Shown piece after piece: positions 1 to 6,634 of a stretch of 10,340 nucleotides of DNA. The notes under the pieces were generated by a model. The model made no database searches. It had not been told where the DNA came from and was given only the letters and a program-made list of their open reading frames with translations. How positions within the stretch are numbered: position 1 is the first letter of the stretch; each line of letters starts with the position of its first letter. The position numbers were made by a program, and so were the translations under genes. Source of the DNA: JBGOUP01 sp041477655 (GTDB lineage Bacteria; Patescibacteriota; UBA1384; 2-12-FULL-50-11); contig JBGOUP010000027.1 in NCBI GenBank assembly GCA_041477655.1, forward strand, positions 1 to 10,340, given 5' to 3'.

Positions 1-607
1 AGACAACTATCACCGCCCAACCCATGAGAATAATTGAGGTCTTTCGGCCCAAAACCGCTAGGGTGGTGCCAGCCAGGTAGGTAACGGCCAACAGAACCAG
101 GATTAAGGTATTGGGTGAGGCCATTGGCAGGGTGGAGGTGGCCGTAACCGCTTGATAATTTCCAGTAAAAACAGCTGAAGCGGCACTAACACCTAAGACA
201 ACTAAGGCTACCGCCAGTGCCGCTCGAGATCGCGAGTAAACGCCTAGGGATCGTTCTTTAGACTGTTCGGCCTGCCAATCGGTTGCCAACGCCAATTGTC
301 CGCGAGGATAAAAAGTTCCGCTACACTCCGGACAACTCCAGATTTTTAGACCGGTTGGTTGAACATCGGCCTCGGATTGATCGAGCAAAGTTTGATCAGT
401 CGGGCAAGAGAGATTGCTCGACTGGAGCGAGTAATTTGGTTGGGCGGTGTCGTAATCGCCAACTGATTCACCGGATAAATCATTATCCATATCTTTCTCA
501 AACCAGAAACCGCCACAGCGATTGCACCGCCGAGATTGGCGAAGTTCACCGTCATTAGATTGAAGCTTGAGTGGCTCAAGATCGCCATCACACAATGGGC
601 AGTGCAT
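1..607 (-). CDS. Zinc-ribbon (TFIIB-type zinc finger) membrane protein, 3' end beyond window
   Basis: The minus-strand frame from ATG at 607 stays open for 202 codons to the left edge, so the gene is partial. Residues 1-36 form a zinc ribbon: Cys3 and Cys6 in a CPLC knuckle, Cys28 and Cys31 in a CNRCGGFWF knuckle, the pattern of the TFIIB-like zinc-finger family (zf-TFIIB). A second, degenerate ribbon follows: Cys68 in CPTD (second Cys replaced by Asp), then Cys92 and Cys95 in CPEC. Hydrophobic stretches at about 128-148 and 165-187, with a third starting near 191, indicate a membrane anchor, so the ribbons probably face the cytoplasm. It lies 42 bp after miaA on the same strand and has no SD; an extended -10 box sits just before the ATG. 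The function is not known. A membrane-tethered nucleic-acid- or protein-binding adaptor is possible, but nothing here tests that. Confidence 0.85.
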   Translation of the reverse strand, partial: MHCPLCDGDLEPLKLQSNDGELRQSRRCNRCGGFWFEKDMDNDLSGESVGDYDTAQPNYSLQSSNLSCPTDQTLLDQSEADVQPTGLKIWSCPECSGTFYPRGQLALATDWQAEQSKERSLGVYSRSRAALAVALVVLGVSAASAVFTGNYQAVTATSTLPMASPNTLILVLLAVTYLAGTTLAVLGRKTSIILMGWAVIVV

Positions 608-613
608 ATCTTT

Positions 614-622
614 AATATACCA
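614..622 (-). promoter_or_regulatory. Extended -10 element giving a possible leaderless transcript of the zinc-ribbon gene
   Basis: Read on the minus strand this is TGGTATATT, an extended -10 (TGn plus TATATT). The hexamer ends 6 nt before the ATG at 607, so transcription would begin at or next to the start codon. There is no SD and no recognisable -35, which fits an extended -10 promoter. The gene may also be read from miaA. Confidence 0.5.
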
Positions 623-637
623 ACAAAATCACTTGAC

Positions 638-658
638 GCCACTTAACAATCAAGTGGC
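638..658 (-). terminator. Hairpin over the miaA stop codon (weak terminator or attenuator)
   Basis: GCCACTT (638-644) and AAGTGGC (652-658) pair perfectly around a 7-nt loop. The miaA stop (TGA, 652-650) lies at the loop and stem edge. On the minus strand only a short T run follows, some 9 nt after the stem, so this is at best a partial terminator between miaA and the zinc-ribbon gene. Confidence 0.4.
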
Positions 659-1552
659 TAGGAATCGTTCGACTAACTTAGCGGCCTTATCTTCAAATTC
701 AACAGATTTAACGTTATTAGTAGTTTTCCACCAAGTTATCTGGCGGCGGATGAGACTCCGAACAGCTCTCTGAAGCTTACCCACAGCCTCTTGGTCGGTG
801 AGATCTCCCCTGACGAATCGGCTAGCGAAACGGTATTCAAGACCGATGTCGTCAAGCCATTGGGCTGAAACACCTCTATCGGTCAGTTCTTTGACTTCCC
901 GGCAAAGTCGGGGAAAAATCTGCTCAACACGGGCGTCGGATTTCTGGTAGAGCACTGACCTCTCAACAATTGGCATTATGACAAGCGACTGCTGATTGGT
1001 TGGGCTATCAACAACTTGGCTTGGCGATTGTTGGCGTTCCAGTGTCCGGACCAAACGTCGGTGATTTTGCCAATCGGACTCGTTCAGACCTAGGTCTCGG
1101 GCTTGTTCTTGAAGCTCAATTAACGACATCATCTCTAGTTTCTGGCGCAGTTGGGGGTTCTGACCGCCTAATTGCCAGTTTTCTATCAGCGCCCGAACAT
1201 ACAATCCAGTCCCGCCAACGACAATAGGTAACTGTCCAGCTTGCCAAATTTCTTCGGCTAACGCCCTTGCTTGTTTTAGCCAATCGGCCAGAGTGAAACG
1301 CTCGCCTGGGTCAGCAATATCGATTATCAACTGGGGTATACCGTCTATATATCTGGCTGGGTGATGGCGCCACTGGCCAGGTTGGCCTTCTTTATTGGTG
1401 CCAACATCAAGCCCACGGTAGACTTGACGAGAATCGGCCGAAATAATCACTCCATTAAAGCGTTCAGCCAGGGTAAGGCCAAGTTTGGTCTTGCCGCTTA
1501 ATGTTGGTCCAACTACGGCCACAATCTTTGGCTGGTTGCTTTTCGATCTCAT
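650..1552 (-). CDS. miaA: tRNA dimethylallyltransferase MiaA
   Basis: MiaA transfers a dimethylallyl group to N6 of adenosine 37 in tRNAs that read codons starting with U, the first step towards (ms2)i6A. The 300-aa product has the usual length. Visible motifs are the P-loop GPTLSGKT (residues 15-22; most homologues have GPTASGKT), ADSRQVYRGLDVGT (39-52), GGTGLY (113-118), IGLEYR (236-241, where most homologues have IGYKE or similar) and RRQITWW near 269-275. The start is ATG at 1552. No SD precedes it, but TAAAAT lies 7 nt upstream, which fits a leaderless mRNA. The gene is divergent from the ABC operon across 19 bp and is followed by the zinc-ribbon gene on the same strand. The family assignment is secure. 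Confidence 0.96.
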   Translation of the reverse strand: MRSKSNQPKIVAVVGPTLSGKTKLGLTLAERFNGVIISADSRQVYRGLDVGTNKEGQPGQWRHHPARYIDGIPQLIIDIADPGERFTLADWLKQARALAEEIWQAGQLPIVVGGTGLYVRALIENWQLGGQNPQLRQKLEMMSLIELQEQARDLGLNESDWQNHRRLVRTLERQQSPSQVVDSPTNQQSLVIMPIVERSVLYQKSDARVEQIFPRLCREVKELTDRGVSAQWLDDIGLEYRFASRFVRGDLTDQEAVGKLQRAVRSLIRRQITWWKTTNNVKSVEFEDKAAKLVERFLAT

Positions 1553-1564
1553 TGCATATATTTT
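1536..1564 (+). promoter_or_regulatory. Candidate promoter of the ABC operon
   Basis: TTGCTT (1536-1541) is separated by 17 nt from TATTTT (1559-1564), which ends 7 nt before the ATG at 1572. TATATT (1557-1562) is an alternative -10. The -35 lies inside miaA, and the -10 overlaps the miaA -10 on the other strand. No SD lies before the ATG, so a leaderless mRNA is likely. Confidence 0.5.
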
Positions 1565-1588
1565 ACTGGTAATGCTGAAAATTCAGAA
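1560..1588 (-). promoter_or_regulatory. Candidate miaA promoter
   Basis: On the minus strand, TTCTGA (1588-1583) lies 17 nt from TAAAAT (1565-1560), and the -10 ends 7 nt before the miaA ATG. The -35 falls inside the first codons of the divergent ABC gene. The motifs are visible; promoter activity is inferred. Confidence 0.45.
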
Positions 1589-2321
1589 CCTGTCCAAAGT
1601 TTTCGACCAATTGGGCGAAGATATTACCGTCATTAAATCACTCAATCTGGAAGTGAAAAAAGGCCAGGTCTTTGGCTTTCTCGGTCCAAATGGCGCCGGT
1701 AAAACTACCACCGTCAAAATGATGGTCGGACTTCTTCGTCCAACTACTGGCAAAATTATCATTGGCAATCATCCAGCCGGAACATTGGAAGCCAATCGGA
1801 TACTGGGCTTCATGAGCGAGAACCCTCAATTTTATCAATATTTAACCGCTCGGGAGGTTCTAACATTTGTCGGGGATTTGTTCGGTATTGAACGTCAAGA
1901 ACTGGCCAGGCGAACCGATAGACTACTCAACCAAGTTGGGCTCAAAGGCAAAGCCGATATACGAGCCCGAAATTTCTCCAAAGGCATGCACCAACGACTG
2001 GCTTTTGCTGTGGCGATGATAAATATGCCCGAACTTCTGATACTAGATGAACCGCTTGACGGTTTGGATCCGATTGGCCGGCAGGATTTCAAGCAGCTAA
2101 TTCGCCAGTGGAAAAAAGATGGCCGAACGGTTTTCTTTAGTTCCCATATTTTGGCCGATGTCGAAGAGTTGTGTGATCGGGTGGCTATTCTAGATAAGGG
2201 TAAGATTGTAAAAATCGGCTCGCCCAAAGAATTAATCGGCCAAAAGCGGCAAACACTAGAAGAAGTTTTCGTGGAAACAGTCAGGACTCATGTTTACGAC
2301 ACTGTTAAGGGCGATGCTTAA
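1572..2321 (+). CDS. ABC transporter ATP-binding protein
   Basis: This is the nucleotide-binding subunit of an ABC-2 type transporter; it hydrolyses ATP to drive the permease encoded next. The 249-aa protein shows Walker A GPNGAGKT (residues 38-45), a Q-loop region with MSENPQ (81-86), the signature region NFSKGMHQRL (134-143), Walker B LLILDEP (155-161) followed by the D-loop, and the switch histidine in SSHIL (H192). The FSKGM form of the signature is typical of the CcmA/DrrA/NatA-like group. An earlier in-frame ATG at 1485 would add 29 residues that overlap miaA and match nothing in the family; ATG 1572 begins the normal MLKIQNLSKVF. The end overlaps the permease start by 8 nt, indicating coupling. 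The substrate cannot be told from sequence. Confidence 0.93.
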   Translation: MLKIQNLSKVFDQLGEDITVIKSLNLEVKKGQVFGFLGPNGAGKTTTVKMMVGLLRPTTGKIIIGNHPAGTLEANRILGFMSENPQFYQYLTAREVLTFVGDLFGIERQELARRTDRLLNQVGLKGKADIRARNFSKGMHQRLAFAVAMINMPELLILDEPLDGLDPIGRQDFKQLIRQWKKDGRTVFFSSHILADVEELCDRVAILDKGKIVKIGSPKELIGQKRQTLEEVFVETVRTHVYDTVKGDA

Positions 2322-3078
2322 AACGCTTTGGGTGATCGCCCACAATACTTTCCGAGAGACAATTCGTGATCGAATACTCTATTCGCTGATTGGTTTTTCT
2401 ATCCTTGTCATCGCCACCAGCTTGCTGGCCGCGTCTGTCTCACTTGGCCAGGATATTCGAGTCATCCAGAGCTTTGGCTTGACGGCGTTGTTGGTTTTTC
2501 TGCTACTGATTACTATTTTCATTGGCACCCAGTTGGTTTTTCGAGAGGTGGAACGGAAAACTATCTATTTGGTCTTATCAAAACCAGTCAAACGCGAAGT
2601 TTTCTATTTAGGTAAGTTTTTGGGTCTGGCTTTAACCATTGCCGTTGCCACAGCCATTATGGGTGCAGTATTTTTGGCTTTGTTGGCCTACAAAACCAAG
2701 GCCTTCTCTTGGCCGGCTCTATCGGCGATTGGCTTTATGCTTATGGAGGCTTGGCTGTTAACAGCGATTGGTATGCTCTTTGGCAGTTTCACTTCGCCCA
2801 TCGCTAGCGCCATCTACACCTTTTGTTTGGCTATAATTGGCCATTCTAGCACTAGCATCCTAACCATCTCCCAAAAATCTCAACCATTCTTGAAGTACAC
2901 TCTACAAGGAGTCTATTACGTTTTTCCTAACCTTGAGAAGTTTAATTTGCGTAATGAAATTATCTATAACCTTACCCCCCAATCTCCCCAAGTTACGGCT
3001 GTTATCCTCTACTTTGCCGCTTACACTGCCGCTTTGCTCCTCGCGGGTATGGCCATTCTTAAGCGCGATGAGTTCTAG
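2314..3078 (+). CDS. ABC-2 type transporter permease
   Basis: This is the membrane subunit of the exporter. The 254-aa protein has a short cytoplasmic N-terminus with the usual NTFRETIRDR stretch (residues 10-19) and about six hydrophobic segments, near 22-43, 54-74, 104-130, 135-160, 163-185 and 230-248. The cytoplasmic ERKTIYLVLSKPVKR stretch after the second segment is typical of NosY-like ABC-2 permeases. I chose ATG 2314 because it begins the usual family N-terminus and overlaps the ATPase stop by 8 nt. ATG 2290, with AGGA just upstream, would add 8 residues and cannot be excluded. The 3' end overlaps the TPR-like gene by 11 nt. Confidence 0.88.
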   Translation: MLKTLWVIAHNTFRETIRDRILYSLIGFSILVIATSLLAASVSLGQDIRVIQSFGLTALLVFLLLITIFIGTQLVFREVERKTIYLVLSKPVKREVFYLGKFLGLALTIAVATAIMGAVFLALLAYKTKAFSWPALSAIGFMLMEAWLLTAIGMLFGSFTSPIASAIYTFCLAIIGHSSTSILTISQKSQPFLKYTLQGVYYVFPNLEKFNLRNEIIYNLTPQSPQVTAVILYFAAYTAALLLAGMAILKRDEF

Positions 3079-3925
3079 CTACCCTTTAGCCTGGAAAAAT
3101 ATCTCTGTTTTCGTGGTCGTCGGTCTGTTTGCTTTGGGTTACGTGGCTCAAATTAGATTTGACGCTTGGCAGTTTTATAGCCCGTCGCGAATTAACACTA
3201 CTTACAACGTCTATATCGAGCCACAACCACTCTCATCCCAGACCGCCAAACTTGCCAGCCTTGGCGCGACTGAATTTATGGCCGATTATTACTGGCTAAC
3301 CTTAATCCAGTATTACGGCGGTGGCACACCCAACGGCAAATACCGAAAACTGGCTGAACTCTTTAACACCGTCACTGATCTGTCGCCCAAATTTGCCACT
3401 GCCTACCAAAATGGTTTGCTAATTTTGCCTGGCGAGGGTTTCGTTGACCAAGCCATAGCTTTGGGTAAAAAAGGCCAACAGAACTTGCCTGATAGTTGGG
3501 AAATGCCCTATTACACCGGACTTGTTTACCATATTTATAAAAAGGACTACGTCTCGGCGGCCAAGGAATTTCAAAAAGCGGCTGATCTGCCCGGCGCTCC
3601 GCCCATTACCAAGCTATTCGTGGCCATTTATTACAATCAGGCCGACCAGCGCCAAATTGCTTATGGCATTTTCAAAACAATCTACGACACCACTGACGAT
3701 ACCTATATTAAGGATCGGGCGGCCAAGTACGTCGGGCATCTAGAGATGCTCTTCAGCCTCCAAGATGCCGTTACCACTTTCCATCAAAAGTTTGGCCGAA
3801 ATCCCAAGAGCCTTAACGAGTTAGTTGACAAAAAAATTATCTCGGAAATTCCGGTTAGCCCGCTTGGCCGAAATTTTGTTCTTGACCCCAAATCCGGCCA
3901 AGTAAACGATCCAGTTAAGAGCTAG
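3068..3925 (+). CDS. Membrane-anchored TPR-like protein, third gene of the ABC operon
   Basis: The 285-aa protein has one N-terminal transmembrane segment (about residues 12-28), then a helical repeat region. The stretch ATEFMADYYWLTLIQYYG (67-84) and the TPR-like pair around 146-172 (MPYYTGLVYHIYKKDYVSAA...) suggest a TPR-type solenoid outside the membrane. The C-terminus (about 238-280) carries FHQKFGRNPKSLNELV and a proline-rich LDP tail, resembling tails seen on other anchored TPR proteins and on pseudopilins. The start ATG 3068 overlaps the permease by 11 nt; the longer frame from 2933 is out-of-frame permease sequence. Overlap with both neighbours indicates translation as a unit, so it is probably an accessory partner of the exporter. 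Its exact role is unknown. Its stop overlaps the convergent yvcK end by 11 nt. Confidence 0.82.
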   Translation: MSSSYPLAWKNISVFVVVGLFALGYVAQIRFDAWQFYSPSRINTTYNVYIEPQPLSSQTAKLASLGATEFMADYYWLTLIQYYGGGTPNGKYRKLAELFNTVTDLSPKFATAYQNGLLILPGEGFVDQAIALGKKGQQNLPDSWEMPYYTGLVYHIYKKDYVSAAKEFQKAADLPGAPPITKLFVAIYYNQADQRQIAYGIFKTIYDTTDDTYIKDRAAKYVGHLEMLFSLQDAVTTFHQKFGRNPKSLNELVDKKIISEIPVSPLGRNFVLDPKSGQVNDPVKS

Positions 3926-4892
3926 CAACTGGTAAAGATTGAGAAATTCGCTCTAAGACCGACCAAACGGTCTGGCCAAGTTTCTGTGAATCATGATAGA
4001 GCGGTCGCTCACGGTTAATTAGATCGGCCAAAAAGATCGGCACGCCGCCTAGCGAGTGAGATTTGGTGGTAATGTTTTGAACGGCGCCAAGTTTTCCTTC
4101 TTGAGTAGAAACTTCGACGATGTGACTATTGACCAAGGCCGCCGTCAGTTCAGCCTTGCCAGAGTATTTTTGAATAACCTTAATATGATCCTCAACCGAG
4201 TAGCCTTCGGTTTCGCCTCGTTCGGTGGAAGCGTTGCAAACATAAAATTTCCAGGCTCGGGAGTGTTGGTAGGCTCGGCGGATATCATCTATCAGGAAAT
4301 TTGGTACCAGGCTGGTATAAAGACTGCCCGGACCAATAATTATTAAACCGGCCTCATTAATAGCGGTGACGGCACTGGGGTTGGCCCGAACATTGGGCGG
4401 AACCAACTCGACACTCTCTAGCCCAAAACGATGAGCCAACAATGGTATATCTACCTCGCCCAAGGCCGTCTGGCCGTTTTCAAGCTTGCCGATTAAGCTG
4501 ACATGGTCAAGAGTTGAGGGGATAACTTTTCCTTTAATAGAAAGGATTTTACCGCTGGCTTCAACGGCCGACTCGAAATCGCCGGTAATATCAGCCAGTG
4601 CCAACAAGAGTAGATTGCCCAGCGAATGGCCGCTTAATCCTCGACCCCGTTGAAAACGATACTCAAACAATTTATTAAGCAAAGACTCGTCTTTGGCAAG
4701 CGCCGCCAAGCATTTACGAACATCGCCGGGCGGTAAGGTACCAAGTTCGCGACTAAGTCGGCCACTGGAAGCGCCGTTGTCGCTCATTGTCACCACCGCT
4801 GAAAGGTTAATCGGCAAAGATTTAAGGCCACGCAGAAGCGTGGCCAACCCAGAGCCGCCACCAATTGCTACCACGTTCAAGTTACGGCTCAT
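3915..4892 (-). CDS. yvcK: YvcK/CofD family protein (gluconeogenesis factor)
   Basis: YvcK proteins bind UDP-sugars and, in Firmicutes and Actinobacteria, are needed for growth on gluconeogenic carbon and for normal peptidoglycan synthesis. They share the CofD (2-phospho-lactate transferase) fold. The 325-aa product shows GGGSGL (residues 11-16), SDNGASSGRL (37-46, usually DDGGSSGRL), PPGDVRKCL (54-62), GHSLGN (88-93) and GPGSLYTS (187-194), followed by N220 and GETEGYS. The start ATG 4892 overlaps the stop of the upstream gene in an ATGA arrangement and has no SD of its own, so translational coupling is likely. The usual partners rapZ and whiA are not in the window. The family call is secure; the physiological role is inferred from homologues. 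Confidence 0.94.
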   Translation of the reverse strand: MSRNLNVVAIGGGSGLATLLRGLKSLPINLSAVVTMSDNGASSGRLSRELGTLPPGDVRKCLAALAKDESLLNKLFEYRFQRGRGLSGHSLGNLLLLALADITGDFESAVEASGKILSIKGKVIPSTLDHVSLIGKLENGQTALGEVDIPLLAHRFGLESVELVPPNVRANPSAVTAINEAGLIIIGPGSLYTSLVPNFLIDDIRRAYQHSRAWKFYVCNASTERGETEGYSVEDHIKVIQKYSGKAELTAALVNSHIVEVSTQEGKLGAVQNITTKSHSLGGVPIFLADLINRERPLYHDSQKLGQTVWSVLERISQSLPVASS

Positions 4893-5377
4893 GGCAGAAG
4901 CGGGTAATTGTATTTAGATTGAGCCATTTCATATTGAGCGGTAACTTGGTAATGATCCTGAACTGTCGCTTGTTGACCGTTAATTTGAGCGGTGATTGTT
5001 GTTTTGAACTGGCCGATCTGATGGAAATCGCTGACAACAATACGGGTGGCGTAATGTCCCATCTCATCGGCCTTGGCGTGAACTGAATTCGCTTGATCCC
5101 TCGAACCGTGCGGATCGGTCGTTAGAACATCTAGTTGGGCGAAGGGCAAGGTTTTAACGTTTAGCCAATTCTCCTGACCTAGCCCGACCGATGGCTGGGA
5201 GAAACTAGTAGCAAGTTTAAAATCTGAGGCGTTGGCTTTACTGGCTCCGGCCAAAGCACTCTGGCCGGTTAATGGCTGGGGTCCGCGTTGGATTACGATC
5301 TTATTCCAGCGAAGACCAAAAGCAGTCAGCATCAAGACTAAAGCCGTAAAAAAAGTGTTGCGGATATGTTTAGCCAT
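4889..5377 (-). CDS. Signal-anchored protein with an Ig-like beta domain, coupled to yvcK
   Basis: I recognise no named family for this 162-aa protein. It starts with a positively charged tip and one hydrophobic segment (about residues 6-22), a signal anchor or signal peptide without a lipobox cysteine. A Gly/Ser/Ala/Gln-rich linker (35-60) follows. Residues 60-145 look like a bacterial Ig-type beta sandwich: alternating hydrophobic strands, an NVKTLPFAQLDVLTTD stretch, an AKADEMGHYATRIVV stretch and a TTITAQINGQ strand. The start ATG 5377 has AAGG about 6 nt upstream. The stop overlaps yvcK (ATGA), so the two are expressed together and the protein may act in the cell envelope. The domain call rests on pattern, not on a search. 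Confidence 0.75.
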   Translation of the reverse strand: MAKHIRNTFFTALVLMLTAFGLRWNKIVIQRGPQPLTGQSALAGASKANASDFKLATSFSQPSVGLGQENWLNVKTLPFAQLDVLTTDPHGSRDQANSVHAKADEMGHYATRIVVSDFHQIGQFKTTITAQINGQQATVQDHYQVTAQYEMAQSKYNYPLLP

Positions 5378-5464
5378 ATATGTACCTTAGATATTTTAGC
5401 AGAATTATTGCCCTAAGACGTCGCTCTTGCTCGATTAAAATATAGGCGTTAAGCTAAGAAACTG
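5378..5464. promoter_or_regulatory. Divergent intergenic region between the yvcK pair and the TrxR-like gene
   Basis: This 87-bp stretch must hold promoters for both directions. TAAAAT occurs on the minus strand at 5398-5393 (15 nt before the ATG at 5377) and on the plus strand at 5436-5441 (23 nt before the ATG at 5465). Neither has a good -35 at 16-18 nt, so both are weak candidates. Confidence 0.35.
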
Positions 5465-6424
5465 ATGACAGACGTTGTGATTGTTGGTTCTGGCATGGCC
5501 GGCCTTTCTGCCGCCCTTTATGCCGCCCGTTACGAACATAAAGTAATCGTTATCGGCCACGAACTTGGCGGGGCTACTTCAACCGCCTGGATAATCGAAA
5601 ATTATCCTGGCTACAAGTCAATTGACGGTTACGACCTGATTATGAAAGTCAAAGATCAGGTTGAAAGTTTGGGAGTAGAGATCAAAAACGATAAGGTGGT
5701 CGGACTGGCTAAAAGTGGGTCAGGTTTCACCGTCAATACTGAGGCTGGCGAAACCATCGAAACCAAGGCTGTTATCTTGGCCGTCGGTGCCGCCCGAAAA
5801 AAACTGGGCTTGGCCAAGGAAGACGAATTTTCCCTGGGCAAAGGCGTTCACTACTGCACCACCTGCGATGGTCCGCTCTATAAGGGCAAAACCATTGGCG
5901 TGGTTGGCGGTGGCGACGCCGCGGTCAAAGGCGTCAATCTAGCTACCCGGTACGCTAATAAAATTTACATGTTTGTCCGGGGCGACGTACTCAAGGCCGA
6001 GCCGATCAATTACGAACGGATCAAACGCCACATTGGCGAAAAAGTTGAGCTGATGTTTGGCACCCAAGTCGAACAGCTACTTGGTAAAGATAGATTGACT
6101 GGCGTCAAGTTGGTCGGCGGTCGAGAGATACCGCTGGATGGTTTATTTGTGGAAATTGGCGCCAAGCCAGAGGTCGAGCTGGCTCATGCTCTTGGCGTCA
6201 AACTAGACGAATATGATTACGTTATTGTCAACAATATGATGGAGACAAACGTGCCAGGCATTCTCGCCGCTGGCGATACCACCAATTTTTTTGGCCATTT
6301 CAAGCAAGATATTACCGCCGCCGCCATGGGCGCAGTGGCCGCAACCAGCGCTTTTATGCATATCCAGCACACTCATGACGGCAAAGAAATGCCGGTGGTC
6401 ACTGCCGAAACTACTCCCAGATGA
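5465..6424 (+). CDS. Thioredoxin reductase-like FAD/NAD(P)-dependent oxidoreductase
   Basis: This is a flavoprotein of the low-Mr thioredoxin reductase class, 319 aa as in typical TrxB. The FAD dinucleotide motif GSGMAG is at residues 8-13, the redox-active CTTC at 131-134 (within CTTCDGPLY; TrxB usually has CATCDG), the second nucleotide-binding motif GGGDAA at 148-153, and the C-terminal FAD motif ILAAGDTT at 266-273. The pyridine-nucleotide site is unusual: where E. coli TrxB has HRRxxxR to hold the NADPH 2'-phosphate, this protein has VRGDVLK (171-177), and the acidic pair usual after GGGDSAV is replaced by KG. The intact CxxC supports disulfide chemistry, but the electron donor may not be NADPH. 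No thioredoxin gene is nearby. The start ATG 5465 lacks a strong SD. A short HTHDGKE tail follows the fold. Confidence 0.88.
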   Translation: MTDVVIVGSGMAGLSAALYAARYEHKVIVIGHELGGATSTAWIIENYPGYKSIDGYDLIMKVKDQVESLGVEIKNDKVVGLAKSGSGFTVNTEAGETIETKAVILAVGAARKKLGLAKEDEFSLGKGVHYCTTCDGPLYKGKTIGVVGGGDAAVKGVNLATRYANKIYMFVRGDVLKAEPINYERIKRHIGEKVELMFGTQVEQLLGKDRLTGVKLVGGREIPLDGLFVEIGAKPEVELAHALGVKLDEYDYVIVNNMMETNVPGILAAGDTTNFFGHFKQDITAAAMGAVAATSAFMHIQHTHDGKEMPVVTAETTPR

Positions 6425-6515
6425 TTGAGAATTGGGACTAAATTAGGTAAAATTATTGGAGTATACCTCTTAAGGAAGTTGGCTCGCAAGCGTACGACTC
6501 TTCGCTCGCTCCTTA

Positions 6516-6544
6516 GCCAGTGATTAGGAAAATATATCACTGGC
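6516..6544. repeat. Hairpin, 9-bp perfect stem
   Basis: GCCAGTGAT (6516-6524) pairs with ATCACTGGC (6536-6544) around an 11-nt A-rich loop. It lies 92 nt after the TrxR-like stop without a T tract, so it is not a classical terminator, though it could protect an mRNA 3' end. Confidence 0.6.
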
Positions 6545-6547
6545 AGT

Positions 6548-6634
6548 CGCTTCCGTTCAGAATGTCCCCCGGACATTCTTCAGGCCCGTAGCTCAGTGAT
6601 GAGTTGCAAATGCTTGGAGCAACGAACGGAAGCG
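6548..6634. repeat. 11-nt long-range inverted repeat enclosing a hairpin and the tRNA fragment
   Basis: CGCTTCCGTTC (6548-6558) is perfectly complementary to GAACGGAAGCG (6624-6634). The enclosed 65 nt hold the 6559-6579 hairpin (AGAATGTCC, loop CCC, GGACATTCT), the tRNA-Lys 5' copy and a small GTTGC/GCAAC stem, so the unit could fold as a multi-branched structure. Confidence 0.6.
6582..6598 (+). repeat. 17-nt copy of the tRNA-Lys 5' end
   Basis: AGGCCCGTAGCTCAGTG is identical to the first 17 nt of the tRNA-Lys gene at 6729-6745, which lies 147 nt downstream in the same orientation. After this the sequences diverge, although GAGT can still close a D-stem. No anticodon arm with a 7-nt loop and no T arm follow, so this is a fragment, not a tRNA. 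Confidence 0.85.

Noticed and set aside
1485..1571. N-terminal extension of the ABC ATPase from ATG 1485
   Set aside because: It would be antisense to miaA, has no family similarity, and the normal ATPase N-terminus starts at 1572.
2933..3067. N-terminal extension of the TPR-like protein
   Set aside because: It is the permease sequence read in another frame; the protein begins naturally at ATG 3068 followed by its membrane anchor.
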